8,856 nucleotides of DNA from an uncultured Collinsella sp. GTDB lineage: Bacteria; Actinomycetota; Coriobacteriia; Coriobacteriales; Coriobacteriaceae. The stretch covers positions 1 to 8,856 of the forward strand of contig URAQ01000056.1 in NCBI GenBank assembly GCA_900545875.1. The letters run 5' to 3'. Shown here piece after piece: positions 1 through 5,778 of this stretch. The translations under genes were made by a program, and so were the position numbers. The notes below the pieces were generated by a model that was not told the origin of the DNA, ran no database searches, and saw only the letters and a program-made list of their open reading frames with translations. The first letter of the stretch is position 1. Every line of letters starts with the position of its first letter.

Positions 1-1596
1 CACCGGCTTGCCATATCGCTTCGCACGACGAGCCACACCCACCGGCGCCTTACCGGCAGCGGACTGCTCATCCATATTGCCCTCGCCCGTTATGACCAGG
101 TCGACATCGCGCACGCGCTCGTCAAACCCCACGAGATCGAGCACCGTCCCCACACCCGAGCGCAGCTTCGCACCGAGCGCCAGCAGCGCCGCGCCCAAGC
201 CACCGGCAGCGCCCGCGCCGGGCACGCCGAGCACCGAGCCAAATGTCCGTGCGCCCTCGGGCGTGCGCAACAAACCCTGGGCTCGAGCTCCGGCAATCGC
301 CGTATCGAGCAGGCGGCCGTAGCCGACCATCCAGCTGTCGCACCTGCTCAGCGCCTCGGCAGCATCCGTCGGCAGGCCCTTCTGTCCGCCGAACACCGCA
401 AGCGCGCCGCGACGCCCTACGAGCGGATTCTCGACATCCGAAAGCACAACGATACGAGCGCCATCCAAAGCCTGCAGCGCTGACGTCAAATCGATACTCG
501 CCACGTGTTCAAGGCCCGCAAGACCGGGGGCGACATCGCAGCCCTGATCATCGACCACGCGCGCGCCCAGCGCCTGCAGCATACCGGCGCCACCATCGTT
601 GGTGGCGCTGCCGCCCAAGCCAATATAGATAGTCTTTGCCCCGGCACGAACCGCACGGAGCATCAGCTCGCCCACGCCATAGGTTGTGGCCGCCAACGCC
701 GTCGACTCCGTGCAGGGTGAATACCCAATACCCGCCGCCTCGGCCATCTCAATTACAGCCGAGTCGCGCTCGTCGTCCACCAGCATCCGGGCAGACACGC
801 GGTCGCCCAAGGGACCTGCCACCTCGCAGGTCACAATCTCACCGCCGCACGCGGCAACGGCATCGAGCGTTCCCTCACCGCCATCCGCCAGCGGCAATGT
901 GCACACCTCGGCATCGGGCCAAACGCGGCGCACGCCTTCGGCAACCGCCGCCTCCGCCTGCGCACTCGAAACGCTGCCCTTAAAGGAGTCGATCGCCAGC
1001 AGCACACGGCGGGGCCGGCGCTGCACGGGGCCAAAATCAACCGCCGCGCCAGCATCCTCTTCGGCACCCGCGAGCGCTGCGGCGTGAGCGGCGTGTGCTT
1101 CAAGATCGGCCCCACAGCCGCAATCAGCGCCGCCCGCTCCGCGCAGACCGTCAAAATAGCTACTCAGCAGCTCACGGCATTCATCCGCCAAGGCCCCAGC
1201 CGTCACGTTAAACCGATGATTCAGGCGCGAGTCGGCATTCAAATCGTATAGGGATCCCAACGCGCCCGCCTTGGCGTCGCTCGCGCCATACACGCAGCGC
1301 CCCACGCGCGCGTTAACCATAAGGCCTGCGCACATGCAGCAGGGTTCCAACGTCACATAGACCGTACAGTCGGAAAGGCGCCAGCGACCGAGCGCCTGGG
1401 CAGCGGCGCACACGGCCGCAAACTCGGCATGAGCCGAAGGGTCCTGGTCGAGTTCGCGCCGATTGTGCGCCCTCGCGGCGATCTCACCGTCGCGCACCAC
1501 TACGGCTCCGATGGGCACCTCGCCCACCGCCGCGGCGGCTCGCGCCTCCGCCAGCGCCTCGCGCATGAACTTCTCGTCGATTTCGGTGATCGTCAT
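1..1596 (-). CDS. TadA-type tRNA adenosine deaminase fused to glycerate kinase (3' end outside window)
   Basis: One open frame of 532 codons runs from ATG at 1596 to the left edge without a stop; a GGGAAGG ribosome site lies 7 bases upstream of the ATG. Residues 1-152 form a deaminase domain: HAE at 56-58 (zinc ligand H56, proton shuttle E58) and PCCMC at 85-89 (zinc ligands C86 and C89). This is the TadA family, which converts wobble adenosine to inosine in tRNA-Arg(ACG). Residues 153-195 are an Ala/Gly-rich linker containing CGC at 159-161. From about residue 197 the protein matches the GarK/GlxK glycerate kinase family: DSFKGS at 203-208, ADGGEGT at 237-243, GLGGSATNDGG at 326-336, FGGQKG at 403-408, and VITGEGNMDEQS at 501-512. 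This kinase phosphorylates D-glycerate to 2-phosphoglycerate. Roughly 40 kinase residues should lie beyond the edge. I see no ATG and no ribosome site in the linker, so a separately translated kinase looks unlikely, although a weak GTG (V198) exists. Domain identities are sure; that the fusion is genuine is likely. Confidence 0.9.
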   Translation of the reverse strand, partial: MTITEIDEKFMREALAEARAAAAVGEVPIGAVVVRDGEIAARAHNRRELDQDPSAHAEFAAVCAAAQALGRWRLSDCTVYVTLEPCCMCAGLMVNARVGRCVYGASDAKAGALGSLYDLNADSRLNHRFNVTAGALADECRELLSSYFDGLRGAGGADCGCGADLEAHAAHAAALAGAEEDAGAAVDFGPVQRRPRRVLLAIDSFKGSVSSAQAEAAVAEGVRRVWPDAEVCTLPLADGGEGTLDAVAACGGEIVTCEVAGPLGDRVSARMLVDDERDSAVIEMAEAAGIGYSPCTESTALAATTYGVGELMLRAVRAGAKTIYIGLGGSATNDGGAGMLQALGARVVDDQGCDVAPGLAGLEHVASIDLTSALQALDGARIVVLSDVENPLVGRRGALAVFGGQKGLPTDAAEALSRCDSWMVGYGRLLDTAIAGARAQGLLRTPEGARTFGSVLGVPGAGAAGGLGAALLALGAKLRSGVGTVLDLVGFDERVRDVDLVITGEGNMDEQSAAGKAPVGVARRAKRYGKPV

Positions 1597-1611
1597 CGTT
1601 CGCCTTCCCTG

Positions 1612-1637
1612 TTGCAAATTCAAAACGATGCTATCAT
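1612..1637 (+). promoter_or_regulatory. Probable promoter of the tRNA-Ser gene
   Basis: TATCAT at 1632-1637 is preceded by TG one base upstream (1629-1630), giving an extended -10. It sits 10 bases before the mature tRNA 5' end, so the predicted leader is only a few bases long. TTGCAA at 1612-1617 resembles a -35 box, but the 14-base spacer is too short, so the extended -10 probably dominates. The site lies within the 5' untranslated region of the divergent deaminase/kinase gene. Confidence 0.5.
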
Positions 1638-1647
1638 TACGACTCAC

Positions 1648-1737
1648 GGAGAGATGGCAGAGCGGTTGAATGCGGCGGTCTTGAAAACCGTTGAGCGCGA
1701 GAGCGTTCCGGGGGTTCGAATCCCCCTCTCTCCGCCA
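1648..1737 (+). tRNA. tRNA-Ser (anticodon TGA), CCA encoded
   Basis: The acceptor stem pairs GGAGAGA (1648-1654) with TCTCTCC (1727-1733), followed by discriminator G1734 and an encoded CCA (1735-1737). The anticodon stem is GCGGT/ACCGT with loop CTTGAAA, which places anticodon TGA at 1682-1684; it reads UCN serine codons, UCA best. The T-arm is GGGGG/CCCCC around TTCGAAT (1715-1721). The long variable arm (about 1692-1709) is typical of a class II serine tRNA. The overall pattern closely follows the known bacterial tRNA-Ser(UGA). The gene ends 2 bases before the end of the convergent TetR gene. Confidence 0.97.
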
Positions 1738-1739
1738 CT

Positions 1740-2336
1740 TTAGTGATTCACCGGTGTCATGGTCCGCTCAAACAGTGCATCGACCACGTCGGCTATCTCA
1801 GGTCGACGCTCAAGATCGTGGCCCGATTCCCACCATATCGTGAAAAGTCGAATAATACCGCCGGCGACAAACTCAGACGTCGTCTCGAGTGACACGGGGG
1901 CCAGGGCATCCTCGGCAAGCACGTTCATCACACGCTCGCGGATGGAGCGGGCAATACGGTCGCAAATAACGTTGGTCAACATGCCCGACATGCTGCTTGC
2001 CAAAATGTTATCCATGAGCTGCTCGTGCGCCAGAATTAAATCCATGGCATCGTCCAAAATCGCGTGCCGAAGCGCGCGCACGTCCTCGGCAGACACTGCG
2101 CCGGCCTCATCGGGCTGTTTTTGCGGCAAGCCCGACATGAGTTCATCGATATAAAAGGCAAAGTAATCGTTCTTGTCGCGAAAGTGCTTGTAGAACGTCG
2201 TGCGGCGAATCATGGCGCGGTCGCACAGCATGGCAACCGTCAGGTCCTCAAAACAATGCTCCTCGAGAAGCTCGGTGAAGGCATCGAACAGGGCGCGGTA
2301 GGTTTTCTTAATGCGAAGGTCCACTGGTATCGCCAT
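1740..2336 (-). CDS. TetR/AcrR-family transcriptional regulator
   Basis: The protein is 198 residues from ATG at 2336, within the usual TetR length. Residues 8-60 form the N-terminal DNA-binding domain: an amphipathic helix (RIKKTYRALFDAFTELL), then a helix-turn-helix around 32-53 ending in the family hallmark TTFYKHF (46-52). The rest is a helical ligand-binding/dimerisation domain with no clear ligand signature. The start is uncertain. GAGG directly abuts the ATG at 2336, which is poor spacing, whereas GTG at 2324 (product beginning VDLRIKKTYRAL) has the same GAGG 12 bases upstream and matches how many such proteins begin. The frame stays open to 2597, but that extension reads backwards across the lemA promoter and start, so I reject it. 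The gene is divergent from lemA with about 200 bases between; TetR regulators often control the divergent gene and themselves. No other target is suggested. Confidence 0.9.
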   Translation of the reverse strand: MAIPVDLRIKKTYRALFDAFTELLEEHCFEDLTVAMLCDRAMIRRTTFYKHFRDKNDYFAFYIDELMSGLPQKQPDEAGAVSAEDVRALRHAILDDAMDLILAHEQLMDNILASSMSGMLTNVICDRIARSIRERVMNVLAEDALAPVSLETTSEFVAGGIIRLFTIWWESGHDLERRPEIADVVDALFERTMTPVNH

Positions 2337-2444
2337 CCTCGGGGCAAAGACAACACTCGTCAATCTGTCGCATATCTTACACCTGTACCTCGCGCGCTTT
2401 GCCCCGGTACCGACCCCGCCGAAAACACAACGCTTGCCGGAAAG

Positions 2445-2474
2445 TTCGGCACGGCAAAACGTTGCGGGTATACT
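2445..2474 (+). promoter_or_regulatory. Probable lemA promoter
   Basis: A near-consensus -10 box, TATACT (2469-2474), lies 61 bases upstream of the lemA start. The best -35 match is weak (TTCGGC, 2445-2450, 18-base spacer), which suggests dependence on an activator or modest strength. Confidence 0.5.
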
Positions 2475-2488
2475 AGTAGCGTTATACC
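2467..2488. promoter_or_regulatory. Inverted repeat overlapping the lemA -10 (possible operator)
   Basis: GGTATA (2467-2472) and TATACC (2483-2488) are perfect inverted arms around a 10-base gap. The left arm overlaps the -10 box and the right arm falls just past the expected transcription start. The position and size suit a repressor operator, perhaps for the divergent TetR protein. With 6-base arms, chance cannot be ruled out. Confidence 0.35.
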
Positions 2489-2535
2489 AACGGCAGCTGG
2501 CGCATGCCGCCGCGGCCATTCGAAACGGAGACATC

Positions 2536-3087
2536 ATGATTACCGTCATCATCGGCATCGTTGTTGTCATTGTGATTGTCTGCGCCATCGCCGGCATCTA
2601 CAACAACATGGTCACCAAGCGTAACCGCATCGATAACGCCTGGCAGAACATCGATACGCAGCTGCAGCGCCGCAACGACCTGATCCCCAACCTGGTCGAG
2701 ACCGTCAAGGGCTACGCCAAGCACGAGCAGGAGACGCTCTCCGCCGTGATCAGCGCGCGTAACACCGCCGTCAAGGCCACCACGCCCGAGGCCAAGATGG
2801 AAGCCGACAACGTGCTGACCGGTGCGCTGCGTCAGCTCTTCGCCGTAGCCGAAGCCTACCCCGATCTTAAGGCAAACACCAACTTTACGCAGCTGCAGGC
2901 ATCGCTCGAGGATACCGAGAACAAGATTAGCTACGCACGCCAGAGCTACAACGATTGCGTGCTCAGCTACAACAACGCCATTCAGACGTTCCCGGCTGTC
3001 ATCTTTGCCGGCATCTTTCAGTTTAAGGAGCGCCAGGGCTTCGAGGCCGCCGAAGCAGCCCGCCAGGCCCCGACCGTCAAGTTCTAG
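2536..3087 (+). CDS. lemA: LemA-family membrane protein
   Basis: The product is 183 residues from ATG at 2536, with an ACGGAG ribosome site 5 bases upstream. It has one strongly hydrophobic N-terminal segment (residues 2-21, MITVIIGIVVVIVIVCAIAG) that anchors it in the membrane. The LemA signature follows at about 22-62: YNNMVTKRNRIDNAWQNID, then QLQRRNDLIPNLVETVKGYA. The rest is predicted to be a soluble helical bundle, with the family's conserved FTQLQASLEDTENKISYARQ region and a YNNAIQTFP motif near the C-terminus. Length and topology are typical. The biochemical role of LemA proteins is not settled. In many bacteria lemA sits with a TPM-domain or HtpX-type gene; here it stands alone between a divergent regulator and a strong terminator. 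Family assignment is sure, function unknown. Confidence 0.96.
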   Translation: MITVIIGIVVVIVIVCAIAGIYNNMVTKRNRIDNAWQNIDTQLQRRNDLIPNLVETVKGYAKHEQETLSAVISARNTAVKATTPEAKMEADNVLTGALRQLFAVAEAYPDLKANTNFTQLQASLEDTENKISYARQSYNDCVLSYNNAIQTFPAVIFAGIFQFKERQGFEAAEAARQAPTVKF

Positions 3088-3123
3088 TAGTTTGGCAGTA
3101 CATCCTTAATCGGCCAAATGCAT

Positions 3124-3170
3124 AAACCGCCCCGTCGAATGCATACTTCGACGGGGCGGTTTCCTTTTTC
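3124..3170 (+). terminator. Rho-independent terminator of lemA
   Basis: A perfect 16-base stem (3124-3139 with 3147-3162, core CCGCCCCGTCGAA/TTCGACGGGGCGG) with a 7-base loop is followed by TTTCCTTTTT. It begins 37 bases after the lemA stop. The A-run at the start of the left arm is short, so it works mainly on plus-strand transcripts. Confidence 0.93.
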
Positions 3171-3192
3171 GCGAAGGTCCCCCTCTAAGCGC

Positions 3193-3395
3193 CGTGCATT
3201 TTCAGGAGTATTCAACATAACCAAGAGCTTCGGGCGCCACGATAAGTGCCAAAGACCGCGAATATCCCTGCAAATCAAACGCTGTCAGCCCATAACCCCG
3301 ACCATCATCCGTAGAAAACATCGAGAACTCCCGATTTTTTGCCCGAGGTCGGTATGCAGGGGCCTTCGATTGCAGAATACTCGCAAAAATGCACG
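3193..3395. repeat. Unexplained ~203 bp element with imperfect terminal inverted repeats
   Basis: Ends 3193-3213 and 3375-3395 are inverted copies matching at 18 of 21 positions (shared GTGCATTTT and GAGTATTC around a 3-base difference). Inside, two further inverted pairs nest in order: CCCTGCA (3266-3272) with TGCAGGG (3355-3361), and CCGACC (3298-3303) with GGTCGG (3347-3352). A small hairpin followed by six T occurs at about 3322-3340 on the plus strand. Short open frames exist on both strands, but none has a ribosome site or a recognisable domain. It could be a small non-autonomous mobile element, a dispersed intergenic repeat or a structured RNA. I can show the symmetry but not the identity. 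Confidence 0.5.
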
Positions 3396-3437
3396 TCGCC
3401 ACCACCCCCACATGGCGCGAACCAAAACAAAAGCGCG

Positions 3438-3538
3438 ACCTTCCTTTCCGGCGCACTCCGCAGGACGAAAGAACCTCCGCCGCACGAAGTGCGCAGCGGA
3501 GGTTCTTTCATGTCCGAGGACGCGCCGGAAAGGAAGGT
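3438..3538 (-). terminator. Large nested hairpin downstream of ilvE, probable terminator
   Basis: Outer arms of 17 perfect bases (3438-3454 and 3522-3538, ACCTTCCTTTCCGGCGC) enclose GGAC/GTCC (3463-3466, 3512-3515), then a perfect 14-base stem GAAAGAACCTCCGC (3467-3480) with 3496-3509, and a tip CGCAC-GAA-GTGCG (3481-3493). The inner stem with its AAAG/CTTT edges is a normal bidirectional terminator shape. On the minus strand the outer stem is followed by a T-rich run (CTTTTGTTTTGG, about 3422-3433). The structure begins 28 bases past the ilvE stop, so termination of ilvE is the natural role. The extra 17-base outer arms are unusual for a terminator. Confidence 0.65.
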
Positions 3539-3566
3539 TGCCCTCGGGCCGGACAGCTAAGACAGC

Positions 3567-4619
3567 TTACGCGACGGTGTAAACCCAGTTGTGCTTGTCC
3601 TCGACAGCACCGGACTGGATACCAGTCAGGGTCTCGCGGAGCTTCTTCATCACGGGGCCGATCTCGGTGTAGCCAGCCGGGAAGGTCACGGTCTCGTCGG
3701 CGCCATAGACCTTGTTGTCAATCTCGCCCACCGGGGAGATGACGGCAGCGGTGCCGCACAGACCGCACTCGACAAAGGTACCGGCCTTGACCTCGGCCCA
3801 CTCGACGGGACGTTGGTCAACGGTCATGCCCAGGTCCTGAGCAACCTGAACGAGCGAACGACGGGTGATAGAGGGCAGGATGGAGTCGGTGTGCGACTGC
3901 GGAACGACGAGCGTGCCGTCCTCCTTCACGAACAGGACGTTGGCGCCACCGGTCTCCTCGACATAGGTGCGGGACTCGGAGTCGAGATACAGGTTCTCGG
4001 CATAGCCCTCGCGATGGGCCTCCATCGTGGGCTTAAGGGACATGGCGTAGTTCAGGCCGGCCTTGATGTTGCCGGTGCCGTGCGGTGCGGCACGGTCGTA
4101 CTCGGAAACGCGCAGCTTGACGGGCTTGAGGCCACCCTTAAAGTACGGACCGACCGGGGTCACGAGGATGCGGAACGTGTACTCAGGAGCGGGAGCCACG
4201 CCGATCACGTCACCGGAGCCGATCATAAACGGACGCACGTACAGGGTCGCACCGGAACCGAAGGGCGGAACCCAGGCGGCGTTGGCAGAAACGACCTGCT
4301 TGACGGCTTCAACGAACTTGTCCTTGGGGAACGGGGGCATCTCGAGGCGCTGCGCAGAGTTGTACATACGCTCGGCATTCATGTCGGGACGGAAGCAGAC
4401 GATGCTGCCGTCCTCGGCGGTGTAGGCCTTCAGGCCCTCAAAGACCTCCTGGCAGTAATGGAAGATGCCGCCGCACTCGGAGACATGCAGGGTGTGGTCG
4501 GTGGTCAGGCCACCCTCGTCCCACTCGCCGTCCTTCCAATGGGCCTCGTAGCTGTAATCGGTCTTCATGTAGCCAAAGCCGAGGCTACCCCAATCGATAT
4601 CCTTTTTCTCGACAGTCAT
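3567..4619 (-). CDS. ilvE: Branched-chain amino acid aminotransferase
   Basis: This 350-residue fold-type IV PLP enzyme transfers the amino group between Leu/Ile/Val and 2-oxoglutarate in the cytoplasm. It catalyses the last step of branched-chain amino acid synthesis and the first of breakdown. The PLP lysine is K186 in GTGNIKAGLNYA. The cofactor-contacting Glu is E222 in EETGGANVLF, and GTAAVISPVG (289-298) is the C-terminal phosphate-binding stretch. HYCQEVFEGLKAY (54-66) and YVRPFMIGS (127-135) are typical of the longer BCAT branch found in actinobacteria, Bacillus and eukaryotes, as is the length. The start at 4619 is chosen for its strong AAGGAG site (4626-4631) 6 bases upstream. An in-frame extension to GTG 4769 would start at or before the predicted transcript start and has no family similarity. 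An unusual detail is CGLC (285-288) directly before the GTAA loop. The gene is monocistronic by context. Confidence 0.96.
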   Translation of the reverse strand: MTVEKKDIDWGSLGFGYMKTDYSYEAHWKDGEWDEGGLTTDHTLHVSECGGIFHYCQEVFEGLKAYTAEDGSIVCFRPDMNAERMYNSAQRLEMPPFPKDKFVEAVKQVVSANAAWVPPFGSGATLYVRPFMIGSGDVIGVAPAPEYTFRILVTPVGPYFKGGLKPVKLRVSEYDRAAPHGTGNIKAGLNYAMSLKPTMEAHREGYAENLYLDSESRTYVEETGGANVLFVKEDGTLVVPQSHTDSILPSITRRSLVQVAQDLGMTVDQRPVEWAEVKAGTFVECGLCGTAAVISPVGEIDNKVYGADETVTFPAGYTEIGPVMKKLRETLTGIQSGAVEDKHNWVYTVA

Positions 4620-4778
4620 ATGTCGCTCCTTACATACACAGTTGCATACTCGCGAACCCGCACGCAAGGACCGAGGCCGACCGCGTCGCAACGTCGCACG
4701 CCCGGAGCGTAGAGCCGGACGGGACACGCGAGCAGCATCAAAGCCGATGGCACGTCGATTCGCATGCACGAGATTGTA
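4620..4778 (-). promoter_or_regulatory. ilvE promoter (-10) and ~147-base leader
   Basis: On the minus strand TACAAT (4778-4773) is a good -10 box, with only a weak AT-rich match (TTTTAT or TTTATC, about 4795-4801) for a -35. Transcription should start near 4766, leaving a leader of about 147 bases before the ilvE start. The leader is GC-rich with local self-complementarity (for example CCCG and CGGG flanking a CCGG-containing segment). I see no leader peptide rich in Leu/Ile/Val codons and no recognisable riboswitch or T-box, so regulation by the leader is only a possibility. Confidence 0.45.
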
Positions 4779-4808
4779 CTCCGCACGCGCGTCGGATAAA
4801 ACGTTTTT

Positions 4809-4824
4809 CTTTAACTAACTAAAG
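4809..4824. promoter_or_regulatory. AT-rich palindrome upstream of ilvE promoter
   Basis: CTTTA (4809-4813) and TAAAG (4820-4824) are perfect inverted arms around ACTAAC, in a short AT-rich island within GC-rich DNA. It lies about 43-58 bases upstream of the predicted ilvE start, a usual place for an activator site or UP-like element. The factor is unknown. Confidence 0.3.
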
Positions 4825-4837
4825 TATTTTCATTTGA

Positions 4838-4878
4838 CCGAAGCAAAAAGGCCCGCCACCGTAAGCGGTGACGGGCCT
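4838..4878 (-). terminator. Rho-independent terminator of dedA
   Basis: A 13-base stem with one mismatch (4849-4861 with 4866-4878: AGGCCCG and CACCG against CGGTG and CGGGCCT) and a TAAG loop is followed on the minus strand by TTTTTGCTT. It begins 38 bases after the dedA stop and separates dedA from ilvE. Confidence 0.92.
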
Positions 4879-4916
4879 CAACTGTACGGTCTGCGCGCTG
4901 GCTCGAGCTAGGCGTT

Positions 4917-5555
4917 CTATTTACCCAGCTTGGCCTTAACCAGACCGACCACGGTCGGGATGATCGACACGGCAACGATGCCGATAATCAGCAGCTCAAA
5001 GTGCTCCTGCACAAAGGGAATGCCGCCAAAGAAGTAGCCCAGCAGCGTAAAGACCGTCGACCAGGTAATGCCGCCCAGCACGTTAAAGACGACAAAGTTG
5101 CGCCAGTGCATGCCGCCCATGCCAGCGATAAAGGGCACAAAGGTGCGGATAAACGGGAAGAAGCGACCCAGGAAGATGGCCAGGTGACCCCACTTGTCCA
5201 AGAAGTCCTCGGACTTTTTGATGCGCTCGGGCGTCATGGCCTTGACCTTGCCCGAAGCGATGATCTTGCGGCCAAAGAAGTGACCGATCATAAAGTTGCA
5301 CTGATCGCCCAAAATGGCAGCGGCCCATGCGGTGGCCAGAAGCGCCACGATGTTAAAGCCGCCGTTGTGGGCAAAGAAACCCGAGGCGAACAGCAGCGAA
5401 TCACCGGGAAGGAACGGGAAGAACACCACGCCCGTCTCGATAAAGATGATCAGGAACACGCAGCCGTAGGCCATAAGCGGGCCGGCGGCGATCCAGCTGG
5501 CGATCGCGGTGCGCGGGTCCTTAAGCAGCTCGGCAATAAAATTGATGAAACCCAT
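4917..5555 (-). CDS. DedA-family membrane protein
   Basis: The product is 212 residues from ATG at 5555, with GAGAGG 9 bases upstream. DedA proteins are polytopic inner-membrane proteins tied to membrane energetics and, in recent work on the superfamily, to lipid (undecaprenyl phosphate or phospholipid) translocation. Several hydrophobic segments are visible, at about 27-60, 68-94, 124-147, 152-172 and 186-206. The residues shown to be essential in E. coli YqjA are all present: E40 in FIETG, D52 in FLPGDSLLF, and R131 and R137 in GRFFPFIRTFVPFIAGMG (130-147). Length matches the family. The frame stays open upstream to 5639, but that extension covers the promoter and lacks a better ribosome site. 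The gene stands alone: a terminator lies downstream and cysE is divergent. Which substrate it moves cannot be told from sequence. Confidence 0.94.
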   Translation of the reverse strand: MGFINFIAELLKDPRTAIASWIAAGPLMAYGCVFLIIFIETGVVFFPFLPGDSLLFASGFFAHNGGFNIVALLATAWAAAILGDQCNFMIGHFFGRKIIASGKVKAMTPERIKKSEDFLDKWGHLAIFLGRFFPFIRTFVPFIAGMGGMHWRNFVVFNVLGGITWSTVFTLLGYFFGGIPFVQEHFELLIIGIVAVSIIPTVVGLVKAKLGK

Positions 5556-5601
5556 GAAGTAAAACCTCTCAGTTGTGGGCGCGGATACGTCCAAGTTGAC
5601 C

Positions 5602-5607
5602 AGTATA
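5602..5607 (-). promoter_or_regulatory. Probable -10 box of dedA
   Basis: TATACT on the minus strand (5607-5602) sits about 47 bases before the dedA start, giving a leader of roughly 40 bases. I see no convincing -35 at 16-18 bases. It shares the 223-base divergent intergenic region with the cysE promoter. Confidence 0.45.
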
Positions 5608-5731
5608 CGGTTGCGGTGCCCCCTCGTGCGCAACCCCACAAAAGCATGACTCCATTACCAGCAAGTTTGCATAACTGACACTTGTAGCGCAAAGCCGCCA
5701 AGATTGTCCTTTTTAATCCCTAGCAAATCGC

Positions 5732-5737
5732 TATACT
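5732..5737 (+). promoter_or_regulatory. Probable -10 box of cysE
   Basis: TATACT (5732-5737) lies in a local AT-rich stretch 42 bases before the cysE GTG. The region 16-18 bases upstream reads only CTTTTTAA; TTGTCC at 5704-5709 is a better -35 sequence but 22 bases away. This supports the cysE start at 5779, since the earlier in-frame TTG at 5704 would lie upstream of the transcript. Confidence 0.5.
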
Positions 5738-5778
5738 TTATTGAATCGCGTTGCCATGGCGCTAAGGGAGGGCGGCCG

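Noticed and set aside
243..1154. Several overlapping short frames on both strands in the first 1.1 kb
   Set aside because: All lie within the continuous minus-strand deaminase/kinase frame and have Pro/Arg/Ser-rich shadow composition.
1648..1737. tRNA-Ser as an integration (att) site of a mobile island
   Set aside because: No integrase, no repeated tRNA 3' fragment, and ordinary chromosomal genes on both sides.
1594..1737. Functional link between TadA and the adjacent tRNA gene
   Set aside because: TadA acts on tRNA-Arg(ACG); the neighbour is tRNA-Ser(TGA), whose wobble base is U, so it is not a substrate. The adjacency is most likely incidental.
2311..2535. N-terminal extension of LemA by 75 residues
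   Set aside because: It would cover the promoter and the start of the divergent regulator. ATG 2536 has a good ribosome site and puts the membrane anchor at the N-terminus, as is normal.
3438..3538. Possible CRISPR or tandem repeat unit
   Set aside because: There is only one inverted pair at each level and no regularly spaced direct repeats.
3084..3582. Small open frames between lemA and ilvE (62-154 codons, both strands)
   Set aside because: They cross the lemA terminator or the nested hairpin, have no ribosome sites, and show no recognisable domains. The inverted-repeat structure explains the region better.
3591..4712. 373-codon plus-strand open frame opposite ilvE
   Set aside because: It is the mirror of ilvE codon bias in GC-rich DNA. 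It has no recognisable domain or ribosome site, and the minus-strand protein has every BCAT motif.
4620..4769. 50-residue N-terminal extension of the aminotransferase from GTG 4769
   Set aside because: The GTG lies at or upstream of the predicted transcript start, the extension is Arg-rich leader sequence, and ATG 4619 has a strong AAGGAG site.
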